In this document: positions 30,740-38,797 of the stretch, piece after piece
How the letters are laid out: each line of letters opens with the position of its first letter
Numbering within the stretch: the first letter of the stretch is position 1
Assembly (NCBI GenBank): GCA_002369315.1
Contig: DFDW01000030.1
Span: 141,974 to 205,973, forward strand
Direction of reading: 5' to 3'
DNA length: 64,000 nucleotides
DNA from: Ruminococcaceae bacterium UBA3818
Lineage (GTDB): Bacteria; Bacillota; Clostridia; Oscillospirales; Ruminococcaceae
Program-made: the position numbers and the translations under genes
The notes under the pieces: generated by a model
What the model was told of the DNA's origin: nothing
Seen by the model: only the letters and a program-made list of their open reading frames with translations
The model's database searches: none

Positions 30740-32587
30740 ATGGGAAAAATCATTGGCATTGACTTAGGTACAACAAACTCCTGCGTAGCCGTTATGGAAG
30801 GCGGCGAGGCGGTCGTAATCGCCAACGCAGAAGGCGCGAGAACGACCCCGTCGGTTGTTGCGTTTTCCAAAACCGGCGAGAGAATGGTAGGACAGGTCGC
30901 GAAGCGGCAGGCTATTACCAATCCGGAGCGAACTATTTCTTCTATTAAAAGAGAAATGGGTACCGCCCACACCGTTGAGATCGACGGCAAACGCTACACA
31001 CCGCAGGAAATCTCCGCAATGATCCTGACCAAACTGAAAGAGGATGCGGAAAGCTATCTGGGCGAGAAGGTTACCGAAGCGGTCATCACGGTGCCGGCTT
31101 ACTTCACCGACGCGCAGCGTCAGGCGACGAAAGACGCGGGTAAAATCGCGGGCCTGGATGTGAAACGTATCATCAATGAGCCGACCGCTGCGGCGCTGGC
31201 CTACGGCGTGGATAAAGAACAGGATCAGAAAGTGATGGTTTACGACCTGGGCGGCGGCACCTTCGATGTGTCCATTATTGAGATGGGCGACGGCGTACAG
31301 GAAGTATTGGCCACCAACGGCAACAACCGCCTGGGCGGCGATGATTTCGACCAGCGGATCATCAATTGGTTGGTGGATGGTTTTAAAGCGGAATCCGGCA
31401 TTGATCTGTCCGGTGACAAAATGGCAATGCAGCGTTTGAAAGAGGCTGCCGAGAAAGCGAAGATCGAGCTGTCCGGCATGACTACCGCTTCCATCAATCT
31501 GCCGTTCATCACCGCCGACGCCACCGGCCCGAAGCATCTGGACATGACTTTGACCCGCGCAAAATTCAACGAACTGACCCACGACCTGGTAGAGGCTACC
31601 ATGGGCCCGGTTCGTCAGGCACTGGCCGACTCGGGACTGAAAGCGTCGGAGCTGGACAAAATCCTGTTGGTCGGCGGCTCTTCCAGAATTCCCGCTGTAC
31701 AGGAAGCAGTCAAGAATTTTACCGGCAAAGAGCCGTTTAAAGGGATTAACCCCGATGAGTGCGTTGCCATCGGCGCGGCCATCCAGGGCGGTGTACTGGG
31801 CGGCGAGGTCAAAGGCCTGCTGCTTTTGGATGTAACGCCCCTGTCTTTGGGACTGGAAACGCTGGGCGGCGTATTCACCAAGATCATCGACCGTAATACC
31901 ACCATCCCGACGAAAAAATCTCAAATCTTCTCCACCGCCGCCGACGGTCAGACCTCGGTTGAGATCCATGTTCTGCAGGGCGAGCGTGAGATGGCAAAAG
32001 ACAATAAGACACTGGGCATGTTCCATCTGGACGGTATCCCCGCAGCACCCCGCGGCGTACCGCAGATCGAAGTAACTTTCGATATCGACGCCAATGGTAT
32101 CGTCCATGTTTCCGCTCAGGATAAAGGCACCGGCAAAGAGCAGAACATCACCATCACTTCTTCCACCAGCATGAGCAAAGAGGATGTGGAGAAAGCGGTC
32201 AAAGAGGCGGAGAAGTACGCGGCGGAAGACAAAAAACGCCGTGAGGAGATCGATATCCGCAACAACGCCGATCAGATGGTATACCAGTCTGAGAAAACCA
32301 TCACAGATCTGGGTGACAAGCTGGATGCTGCTGACAAAGGCGAGCTGGAAAACAAGATCAATGCGTTGAAAGAAGCGCTCAAAGGTTCCAATGTCGATGA
32401 CATCAAAGCAAAACAGGAAGACCTGCAGAAAAAATTCTATGAGGTTTCTTCCAAGGTATATGGCGCTGCAGGCGCTCAGGGAGCTGCTCAGGGTGAGCCG
32501 CAGCAGGGCCCGCAGAATAATGGTACCGCCGGCGACGACGGATATGTGGACGCTGACTACAAAGATGTGGACGACACGCAGAAATAA
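30740..32587 (+). CDS. dnaK: Molecular chaperone DnaK (Hsp70)
   Basis: ATP-dependent Hsp70 chaperone, 615 residues. Phosphate-binding motif IGIDLGTTNS opens the ATPase domain, YDLGGGTFDVSI is the second phosphate motif and VGGSSRIPAVQ the adenosine motif. The substrate-binding domain follows at about residue 380, and the lid ends in an acidic tail (DYKDVDDTQK). It has the shorter Gram-positive ATPase domain that lacks the 24-residue insert of proteobacterial DnaK. AAGGAGG before the ATG at 30740 is very strong, consistent with high expression. Confidence 0.98.
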   Translation: MGKIIGIDLGTTNSCVAVMEGGEAVVIANAEGARTTPSVVAFSKTGERMVGQVAKRQAITNPERTISSIKREMGTAHTVEIDGKRYTPQEISAMILTKLKEDAESYLGEKVTEAVITVPAYFTDAQRQATKDAGKIAGLDVKRIINEPTAAALAYGVDKEQDQKVMVYDLGGGTFDVSIIEMGDGVQEVLATNGNNRLGGDDFDQRIINWLVDGFKAESGIDLSGDKMAMQRLKEAAEKAKIELSGMTTASINLPFITADATGPKHLDMTLTRAKFNELTHDLVEATMGPVRQALADSGLKASELDKILLVGGSSRIPAVQEAVKNFTGKEPFKGINPDECVAIGAAIQGGVLGGEVKGLLLLDVTPLSLGLETLGGVFTKIIDRNTTIPTKKSQIFSTAADGQTSVEIHVLQGEREMAKDNKTLGMFHLDGIPAAPRGVPQIEVTFDIDANGIVHVSAQDKGTGKEQNITITSSTSMSKEDVEKAVKEAEKYAAEDKKRREEIDIRNNADQMVYQSEKTITDLGDKLDAADKGELENKINALKEALKGSNVDDIKAKQEDLQKKFYEVSSKVYGAAGAQGAAQGEPQQGPQNNGTAGDDGYVDADYKDVDDTQK

Positions 32588-32682
32588 GTTAGAATGTGCA
32601 GCAAGCTGCCGCAGGGACGAGGAACGCGCCTTTGCGGCAGCCTTTGCGGTCAAAGACGAAATAGAGACAAAGGGTGATATTT

Positions 32683-33855
32683 TTGGCCGATAAAAGAGAT
32701 TACTATGAAGTCCTCGGCGTTCAAAAGGGATGTTCCGACGATGAATTGAAAAAAGCATACCGACAGCTGGCAAAGAAGTATCACCCGGACTTAAATCCTG
32801 GTGATAAAGAGGCGGAGGCCAAGTTCAAAGAGGTCAATGAGGCTTACGAGGTGTTGTCCGATAAAGATAAGCGCGCCCGGTACGATCAGTTCGGCCACGC
32901 GGGCGTTGACCCGTCCTACGGGGCTGGCGGCGCGGGAGCCGGCGGTTTTGGCGGCATGGGCGGCTTTGACGTGGGAGATATTTTTGACACCTTCTTTGGC
33001 GGCGGTGGCTTCGGCGGCTTCGGCGGCTCCACCCGTACCCGAAATCCCAATGCGCCGATTCGCGGCAACGATGTCAACATCAATCTGAACCTGTCCTTTA
33101 TGGAGGCTGCCCACGGCTGCACCAAAGAAGTTACCGTCCAGCGGTTGGAGCAGTGCGAGGATTGCGGCGGCACCGGCGCGGCGAAAGGTACCAGCGCCGA
33201 TACCTGCCCGGACTGTAAGGGAACCGGTCAGGTGAGAGTCCAGAGCAGAACGCCTTTTGGCGTCATTCAGTCTACCCGGCCCTGCCAGCGATGCGGCGGT
33301 ACCGGCAAGGTGATCAATACCCCCTGCACCGGCTGCAACGGAAAGGGCCGTGTGCGCCATACCCGCAAGATGACCATCAATGTGCCGGCGGGTATCGACG
33401 ACGGGCAGACGTTCGCGCTGCAGGGACAGGGAGACCATGGCCGAAACGCCGGTCCGGCGGGCGATTTGAATGTGACAGTCTCGGTGCGCCCGGATCCGCT
33501 GTTCGAGCGGGATGGCTACAATGTACTCTGCGAAGTGCCGCTGACGTTTGCACAGGCGGCATTGGGCGATGAAGTGGTAGTCCCCACCATCGACGGCAAG
33601 GTCAAGTATACGGTACCGGAGGGAACGCAGCCGGGGACGGTATTCCGTCTGCGCAACAAGGGCATTCCCTACGTCAATGGCCGTGGGCGCGGCGACCAGT
33701 ATGTGACCGTCGTCCTGGAGGTGCCGAAAAATCTGAGCCTGAAACAGAAACAGGCGCTGAAAGATTTTGAAAAGGTCACCACGGAAAAAAATTATGAAAA
33801 ACGCAAAGGCTTTTTTGAAAAGCTCAAAGATGCCTTAGGCGGCGAAGAAAAATAA
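32683..33855 (+). CDS. dnaJ: Chaperone DnaJ (Hsp40)
   Basis: Stimulates DnaK ATPase activity and delivers substrates. The J domain has HPD in KKYHPDLNPGD, followed by a Gly/Phe-rich stretch with GGFGGMGG repeats, four CxxCxGxG zinc modules beginning at CEDCGGTGA, and the C-terminal substrate-binding domains; 390 residues in all. I use TTG at 32683 (MADKRDYYEVLG), the family's usual start, with AAAGGG eight bases before; GTG at 32674 lies within that site. A terminator closes the operon. Confidence 0.97.
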   Translation: MADKRDYYEVLGVQKGCSDDELKKAYRQLAKKYHPDLNPGDKEAEAKFKEVNEAYEVLSDKDKRARYDQFGHAGVDPSYGAGGAGAGGFGGMGGFDVGDIFDTFFGGGGFGGFGGSTRTRNPNAPIRGNDVNINLNLSFMEAAHGCTKEVTVQRLEQCEDCGGTGAAKGTSADTCPDCKGTGQVRVQSRTPFGVIQSTRPCQRCGGTGKVINTPCTGCNGKGRVRHTRKMTINVPAGIDDGQTFALQGQGDHGRNAGPAGDLNVTVSVRPDPLFERDGYNVLCEVPLTFAQAALGDEVVVPTIDGKVKYTVPEGTQPGTVFRLRNKGIPYVNGRGRGDQYVTVVLEVPKNLSLKQKQALKDFEKVTTEKNYEKRKGFFEKLKDALGGEEK

Positions 33856-33856
33856 G

Positions 33857-33890
33857 AAAAAGAGCCCCTTCCTTGGAGAGGGGCTCTTTT
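33857..33890 (+). terminator. Terminator of the heat-shock operon
   Basis: Stem AAAAAGAGCCCC / GGGGCTCTTTT with an 11-nt loop, right after the dnaJ stop codon. Read-through could reach ybaK, which starts 26 bp later and has no clear promoter of its own. Confidence 0.8.
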
Positions 33891-33916
33891 GCCATGTATA
33901 AAAGGAGAGAGAACAG

Positions 33917-34399
33917 ATGGCGGAGATAAAAACCAACGTCATGCGGATTTTGGAGCAAAAAAAGATTCCCTATCAGGCTCACAGTTACCCTCACGGGGAA
34001 GAGCCGGTGGATGGGGCGACAGTCGCGCGCCTGCTGGGACAGGATCCGCGGCAGGTGTATAAAACGCTGGTCGCCAGAGGACACAGCAAAAATTATTACG
34101 TCTTCGTCATTCCGGTGGAAAGTACGCTGGATTTGAAAAAAGCGGCCAAGGCTGCCGCAGAGAAATCCGTGGAAATGATCCATGTCAGTGAAATCAACGG
34201 GTTGACCGGATATGTGCGGGGCGGCTGTTCGCCAATCGGCATGAAAAAACGGTTTCACACCTTCTTTGACAGTGCGATAAAAAAACTGGATACGGTAATG
34301 GTAAGTGCCGGCAAAATCGGCTACCAGGTGCAATTGGCGCCCGGCGCGCTGCTGGAGCTGACCGATGGAGCAACCGCCGATTTGACGGCTGATACATAA
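33917..34399 (+). CDS. ybaK: Cys-tRNA(Pro)/Cys-tRNA(Cys) deacylase, YbaK/EbsC family
   Basis: Trans-editing enzyme that hydrolyses Cys-tRNA(Pro) made by mistake by prolyl-tRNA synthetase. The 160-residue protein shows the YbaK fold motifs: KTLVARG, the substrate-pocket segment YVRGGCSPIGMKK, and the closing VSAGKIGYQVQL. A GGAGAG site lies before the ATG at 33917. It sits between dnaJ's terminator and a flavodoxin gene. Confidence 0.93.
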   Translation: MAEIKTNVMRILEQKKIPYQAHSYPHGEEPVDGATVARLLGQDPRQVYKTLVARGHSKNYYVFVIPVESTLDLKKAAKAAAEKSVEMIHVSEINGLTGYVRGGCSPIGMKKRFHTFFDSAIKKLDTVMVSAGKIGYQVQLAPGALLELTDGATADLTADT

Positions 34400-34510
34400 A
34401 GCCGCTTTGCCGGCAAAAAGAAGGATTGCAAATGCTCTTTTGTTTTTGGCCCGGCTGTGATAAAATAATCCAAAAGGGCGCAGCTGCGCTTGGGGAAAAG
34501 AGGGAACTTT

Positions 34511-35104
34511 GTGAAAGACGTTCTTGTGGTTTATAAATCCCGATATGGCGCCGTTGAGCGGTATGCCAAATGGATTGCCAAAGCGCTGGAATGCGAGGCG
34601 CTGCCGATGGATCAGGTGAAAACGGCCACATTGTTGGAATACCGCATGTTGATTTTCGGCGGCGGGCTTTATATGGGCAGGATTAACGGCATCGCGGCGC
34701 TGACCAGGCGGTTCCAGGAGCTGAAAGACAAAACGCTGCTGGTCTTTACCGCGGGATTGACAGAGCCGACGGATGACGGCTATTATACCTTTTTGTACAC
34801 CCGCAATTTTACGGAAAAAATGAGAAAGCAGATTCACTTCTTCGCGTTTCCCGGCGCGGTGGACGGACAAAAGCTGGGGCGCTTCCATCGTTGGGTGATG
34901 GGCATGGCCATGAAAGAGCGGGCGCAAAAAGACCCGGCCAACGCCCAGGCATACCTGGAAATGAAGATGGATTTTGTGGATCCTAAGTATATCGAGCCGC
35001 TGGTGGAAAAAGCGCGCGGTATTTTACAGGAGTGGGATGAGAAAAAACGCCGGCAGGAGGAAATACGCCAGCAGGCGGCGGAGCAGCCGGAAGAAGAGAA
35101 ATAA
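34511..35104 (+). CDS. Flavodoxin-domain protein
   Basis: A 197-residue FMN-binding protein of the flavodoxin fold. The N-terminal YKSRYGAVERYAKWIA is the phosphate-binding loop in the variant form seen in HemG-like protoporphyrinogen oxidases and other menaquinone-linked flavodoxins. FGGGLYMGRING is the second FMN loop. The C-terminus is a charged helical tail (EEIRQQAAEQ). I use GTG at 34511 with AGAGGG six bases before; the upstream TTG frame start lies before that site. The redox partner is unknown, and no heme genes are adjacent. Confidence 0.85.
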   Translation: MKDVLVVYKSRYGAVERYAKWIAKALECEALPMDQVKTATLLEYRMLIFGGGLYMGRINGIAALTRRFQELKDKTLLVFTAGLTEPTDDGYYTFLYTRNFTEKMRKQIHFFAFPGAVDGQKLGRFHRWVMGMAMKERAQKDPANAQAYLEMKMDFVDPKYIEPLVEKARGILQEWDEKKRRQEEIRQQAAEQPEEEK

Positions 35105-35216
35105 CAAAGGTACTGTTCCGGTTAGCCGGCGAGGGGGTGTGCCTCGCTGGGCGGAGCAGCCCTCTTTTTTCGGAAGCAGACAGCGCCCCGGGGCCTGTAC
35201 AAGAAGGAGGAGGACG

Positions 35217-36314
35217 ATGGATTTTTTCCGCAGGAAATATGGGAAATGTTTGATATGGGCGGTCTGCGCACTGGCAGCGGCCTGCGGCTTGATCTGGCTG
35301 TCCCGCAGCGAAACCGGATTTGCCCAATGGTACGCGGAGTACTTGTTCCCCGTTTTCCCAAACACGATCGGACGGGTTTTGTCCGTTCTGCCTTTTTCGG
35401 TTTATGAGTTTGTGCTGTATGCGCTGATTTCGGGATTTCTGGGCTTTTTGGCTGTGCTGCTGTGGAACCTGTTTCGCTGCCGCACCCGGGCAAAGCGACT
35501 GGCATCCGGTTTTTTCCGTTTGCTCCTGTGGGGGGCGCCCGCGGTATTCCTGATGCTTACCTTGACCTGTACCATCAATTATGGAAGAACCTCTTTCGGC
35601 GAGGCGGCAGGCTATGAGATGCGGGATTCCTCTGCGGATGAACTGGAACAGCTGTGTGAGGAACTGGCGGCGCAGGTCAATGAATACGCTTCCCAAATTC
35701 CGGTAAATGGGGAGGGCGGGCTCTCGCTGGAGTCCATAGACCTGAGTGGAAAGACCAAAGCGGCGATGCGGCAATTGGGAGAGAAGTATCCTTCTTTGTC
35801 AGGGTATTACCCGAATCCCAAAGGGGTGGCCTTTTCCTGGGGTATGTCCCATTTGCGGCTGACCGGTATGTTTTCGCCCTTTACCATTGAGGCAAACTAT
35901 AACCGGAATATCCCTGATTATGAGATTCCCTATACGGTCTGCCATGAGCTGGCTCACCTGAAGGGGTGGATTCGGGAGGACGAGGCAGGATTCATCGCTT
36001 ATCTGGCATGCCGGGAGTCGCAGGAACCGACGCTGCAGTATAGCGGAACGCTCAACGCGTTGTCCTACGCCATGAACGCCCTGTACAACGCCGGCCGGCG
36101 GGAAAGTTACGCGCGGATTTATGATTCGCTGCCCCCGCAGGCCAAAATCGATTACCGGGTGTCCAACCGGTACTGGAAACAGTTTGAGACAAAGGTGGCG
36201 GAAGTTTCCAACACGCTGAATGACAGTTATTTAAAAGCCAACGCCCAGTCCGACGGGGTACAAAGCTATGGGCGGATGGTCGATCTGATGCTGGCCGAGC
36301 GGCGCAGCCGTTGA
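35217..36314 (+). CDS. DUF3810 family membrane protein with zinc-peptidase motif
   Basis: A 365-residue membrane protein with three hydrophobic helices in the first ~130 residues (near 10-30, 60-85 and 100-122) and an extracytoplasmic domain. VCHELAHLKGW is a HExxH zinc-binding motif, followed about 20 residues later by DEAGFIAYLAC, which offers the third Glu ligand. This is the layout of DUF3810 proteins, predicted gluzincin peptidases with no known substrate. I use the ATG at 35217 after AAGGAGGAGG; an open frame extends upstream over the flavodoxin end but has no ribosome site. A strong bidirectional terminator follows. Confidence 0.8.
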   Translation: MDFFRRKYGKCLIWAVCALAAACGLIWLSRSETGFAQWYAEYLFPVFPNTIGRVLSVLPFSVYEFVLYALISGFLGFLAVLLWNLFRCRTRAKRLASGFFRLLLWGAPAVFLMLTLTCTINYGRTSFGEAAGYEMRDSSADELEQLCEELAAQVNEYASQIPVNGEGGLSLESIDLSGKTKAAMRQLGEKYPSLSGYYPNPKGVAFSWGMSHLRLTGMFSPFTIEANYNRNIPDYEIPYTVCHELAHLKGWIREDEAGFIAYLACRESQEPTLQYSGTLNALSYAMNALYNAGRRESYARIYDSLPPQAKIDYRVSNRYWKQFETKVAEVSNTLNDSYLKANAQSDGVQSYGRMVDLMLAERRSR

Positions 36315-36319
36315 TTTTT

Positions 36320-36360
36320 CCAATAAAAAAGGCACGTTTTTAACGTGCCTTTTTTATTGG
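36320..36360. terminator. Bidirectional terminator
   Basis: A perfect 19-bp stem from CCAATAAAAAAGG to CCTTTTTTATTGG with a TTT loop, between the converging DUF3810 and MarR genes. Confidence 0.95.
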
Positions 36361-36390
36361 ACTTCAAAATACTGCGAGACGGCGAAAACA

Positions 36391-36870
36391 TTATTTTTCT
36401 TTTTTCGCATCCAGGTCCTGCAGCGGACGGTCCTCCATTTTATTGACGATTTGGATGATCGTGCGCGCGGCCTTTTCCAGTTGGAGCATTTCCTCATCGG
36501 AAAACGATGCAAAGTTCTTGACCAACAACCCGTCGTTGGTGTCGCAGGAGCTGCGGATATGCTCCTGGGCCTGCTCGGTCAGCGAGACCCATATCTGCCG
36601 CCGGTTTGCCTTGTCGATGTAGCGGCGCACATAGCCCATATCTTCCAGCGCGTTAACGGTTTTGGTAATCTGCTGCAGGGAAACATTGGCTTCCACCGCC
36701 AGCTGGCCCATATTCATGGCGGAATACAGGTTCAAAGACATGACGACATCACGTTGGGATTTGGACAGGCCGTCGAAAGGACGGTCAAGCCGATTGAGAA
36801 ATTTTTTCCGAAAAAGAGGATGTATGGACATCAGTTCCCGTATAACCGTTTTCCGATTGACCTTTTCCAC
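36391..36870 (-). CDS. MarR family transcriptional regulator
   Basis: A 159-residue winged-helix repressor. Helices around MNMGQLAVEANVSLQQITKT form the DNA-reading motif, and YVRRYIDKANRRQIWVSLT is the beta-wing with the conserved Asp-Arg pair (here DKANRR). It is divergent from the two-gene ABC exporter, with a 144-165 bp AT-rich gap holding the exporter promoter, so it is the likely regulator of that exporter and of itself. The inducing compound is unknown. Confidence 0.9.
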   Translation of the reverse strand: MEKVNRKTVIRELMSIHPLFRKKFLNRLDRPFDGLSKSQRDVVMSLNLYSAMNMGQLAVEANVSLQQITKTVNALEDMGYVRRYIDKANRRQIWVSLTEQAQEHIRSSCDTNDGLLVKNFASFSDEEMLQLEKAARTIIQIVNKMEDRPLQDLDAKKEK

Positions 36871-36976
36871 CTGTCAGCACTTCCTTTCCGGTATTAATAT
36901 GATTATACCCTATGGTTTTGAAAAAGTCAATAATATTACGCTTTATTTAAATATAAGATTATATTAAAATTAATCA

Positions 36977-37005
36977 TTGACACAATATGAAATAAGTACT
37001 AGAAT
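36977..37005 (+). promoter_or_regulatory. Sigma-A promoter of the ABC exporter operon
   Basis: TTGACA at 36977-36982, a 17-bp spacer and TAGAAT at 37000-37005. The surrounding region is AT-rich with TTAATAT/ATATTAA-like half sites that a MarR dimer could bind. Confidence 0.8.
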
Positions 37006-37035
37006 AAGGAGGAAATGAATAAACGAGGTGATGAA

Positions 37036-38796
37036 ATGTCCTCCAGGCAAACAAAAAAGAAAGGGACCGGCGATATCGGCAAGCTGCTTTCCTGTGTGGG
37101 TGAGTACAAAAAGGCCGCGCTTTTGTCCCCGGTGTGTATGGTGGGAGAGGTAGCGATGGAAATCCTCATCCCTTTTCTCATGGCAAAGATTATTGACGTG
37201 GGAATTGCAAACGGCGATCTGCCCTATGTGGCAAAGGTAGGGCTGCTGATGATCCTGATGGCGGTTGTTTCGCTGTGCTTCGGTGCCGGCGGCGGCCATT
37301 TTGCGGCGGTGGCAAGTTCCGGTTTTGCCAGGAACATCCGCAAAAAACTCTTTGATAAAATACAGGATTTTTCTTTTGCCAACGTGGACCGGTTTTCCAC
37401 CGCGTCGCTGGTCACCCGTTTGACCACTGATGTGACAAACACGCAGAACTCCTTTGCAAACATCATCCGCGGTATGGTCCGCGGACCGCTGATGCTTGTC
37501 TGCGCAGTCGTTATGGCGGTGAGCATCAATGCCAAACTTTCGCTGATTTTTCTGGTAGCGGTCCCGCTTCTGGGCAGTACGCTGGCGGTGATTGCAGTAA
37601 AAGCGTATCCGCGTTTCCAGCGGATGCTGGAACAGTATGACAGCATGAATGCGTCGGTGCAGGAAAACTTGGTGGGGATCCGCGTTGTCAAAGCGTTTGT
37701 GCGAAGCGACCACGAAAGCGAAAAATTCCGCGAGGCGGCTACAAAACTGCAGCAGGCGCAGAAAAAAGCAGAAAATCTTCTGATCGTCAACATGCCGTTG
37801 ATGAACTTTGTGGTCTACGCCTGTATGATTGCTGTATCCTGGTTCGGCGGGCGGCAAATCATTGCCGGGAGCATGCTGACCGGCCAATTTTTCAGCTTTT
37901 TGAGTTATTTAACCCAAACGCTGACCTCTCTGATGATGATCTCCATGAACTTTGTAGGCCTGGTCATGGCGAGAGCCTCGGTCCGCCGCATTATTGAAGT
38001 AATGGATGAACCGCTGGATATTACCGACGAGGGCAACGCCGATATTCAGGTAGTGGACGGATCGGTAGATTTTGAAAACGTATCGTTCAGCTATGCGAAA
38101 AAGGGCGACAACCTGACGCTGGAAAATATCAATTTGCATATCCGTTCCGGGGAAACCATCGGTATCATCGGTGGGACTGGCTCAGCAAAGACAACGCTGG
38201 TGCAGCTGATTCCCCGTCTGTATGATGTATACAGCGGCAGTTTAAAAGTCGGCGGCCGGGACGTGCGGGAATATCCGCTGGATCATCTTCGCAACGCCGT
38301 GGCGATGGTGCTGCAGAAAAATGTGCTTTTTTCCGGCACCATCAAGGAAAATCTGCGCTGGGGCAACGCCGATGCCACCGACGAGCAGATCGAAGAGGCT
38401 TGCCGCGCGGCGCAGGCGCATGATTTTGTCATGTCTTTCCCGGACGGATACGACACCGATCTGGGGCAGGGCGGCGTTAACGTGTCCGGCGGACAGAAGC
38501 AGCGTCTTTGTATCGCCAGAGCGCTGTTAAAAAAGCCAAAGATCATTATTCTGGACGACAGTACCAGCGCGGTGGATACCGCTACCGACAGCAAGATCCG
38601 ACAGGCGCTGCGGGAAAAACTATCGGGTACGACGACCTTTATTATTGCCCAGAGGGTAACTTCTGTGCAGGATGCAGACCGGATCATCGTTTTGAATGAT
38701 GGCCGGGTCGATGCGGTGGGGACCCATGAAGAGTTGCTGGCCACCAATGAAATTTACCGGGAAGTATATGAGTCCCAGCAGAAAGGGGTGGCTTAG
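37036..38796 (+). CDS. ABC exporter half-transporter (degenerate-site subunit)
   Basis: First half of a heterodimeric type IV ABC exporter, 586 residues: six membrane helices to about residue 320, then a nucleotide-binding domain. Walker A is GGTGSAKTT, the signature VSGGQ, and Walker B ends ILDDSTSAVD, where Asp replaces the catalytic Glu. That is the mark of the non-catalytic site in pairs such as TM287/288. The start is uncertain: AAGGAGG lies only 2 bases before ATG 37015, while the ATG at 37036 has GAGGTG five bases before; I chose 37036. It is coupled to the next gene, 1 bp apart. Confidence 0.93.
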   Translation: MSSRQTKKKGTGDIGKLLSCVGEYKKAALLSPVCMVGEVAMEILIPFLMAKIIDVGIANGDLPYVAKVGLLMILMAVVSLCFGAGGGHFAAVASSGFARNIRKKLFDKIQDFSFANVDRFSTASLVTRLTTDVTNTQNSFANIIRGMVRGPLMLVCAVVMAVSINAKLSLIFLVAVPLLGSTLAVIAVKAYPRFQRMLEQYDSMNASVQENLVGIRVVKAFVRSDHESEKFREAATKLQQAQKKAENLLIVNMPLMNFVVYACMIAVSWFGGRQIIAGSMLTGQFFSFLSYLTQTLTSLMMISMNFVGLVMARASVRRIIEVMDEPLDITDEGNADIQVVDGSVDFENVSFSYAKKGDNLTLENINLHIRSGETIGIIGGTGSAKTTLVQLIPRLYDVYSGSLKVGGRDVREYPLDHLRNAVAMVLQKNVLFSGTIKENLRWGNADATDEQIEEACRAAQAHDFVMSFPDGYDTDLGQGGVNVSGGQKQRLCIARALLKKPKIIILDDSTSAVDTATDSKIRQALREKLSGTTTFIIAQRVTSVQDADRIIVLNDGRVDAVGTHEELLATNEIYREVYESQQKGVA

Positions 38797-38797
38797 T

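Noticed and set aside
30764..32773. 669-codon open frame opposite dnaK
   Set aside because: Antisense shadow of dnaK; composition is typical of a mirrored GC-rich gene and no start signal is present.
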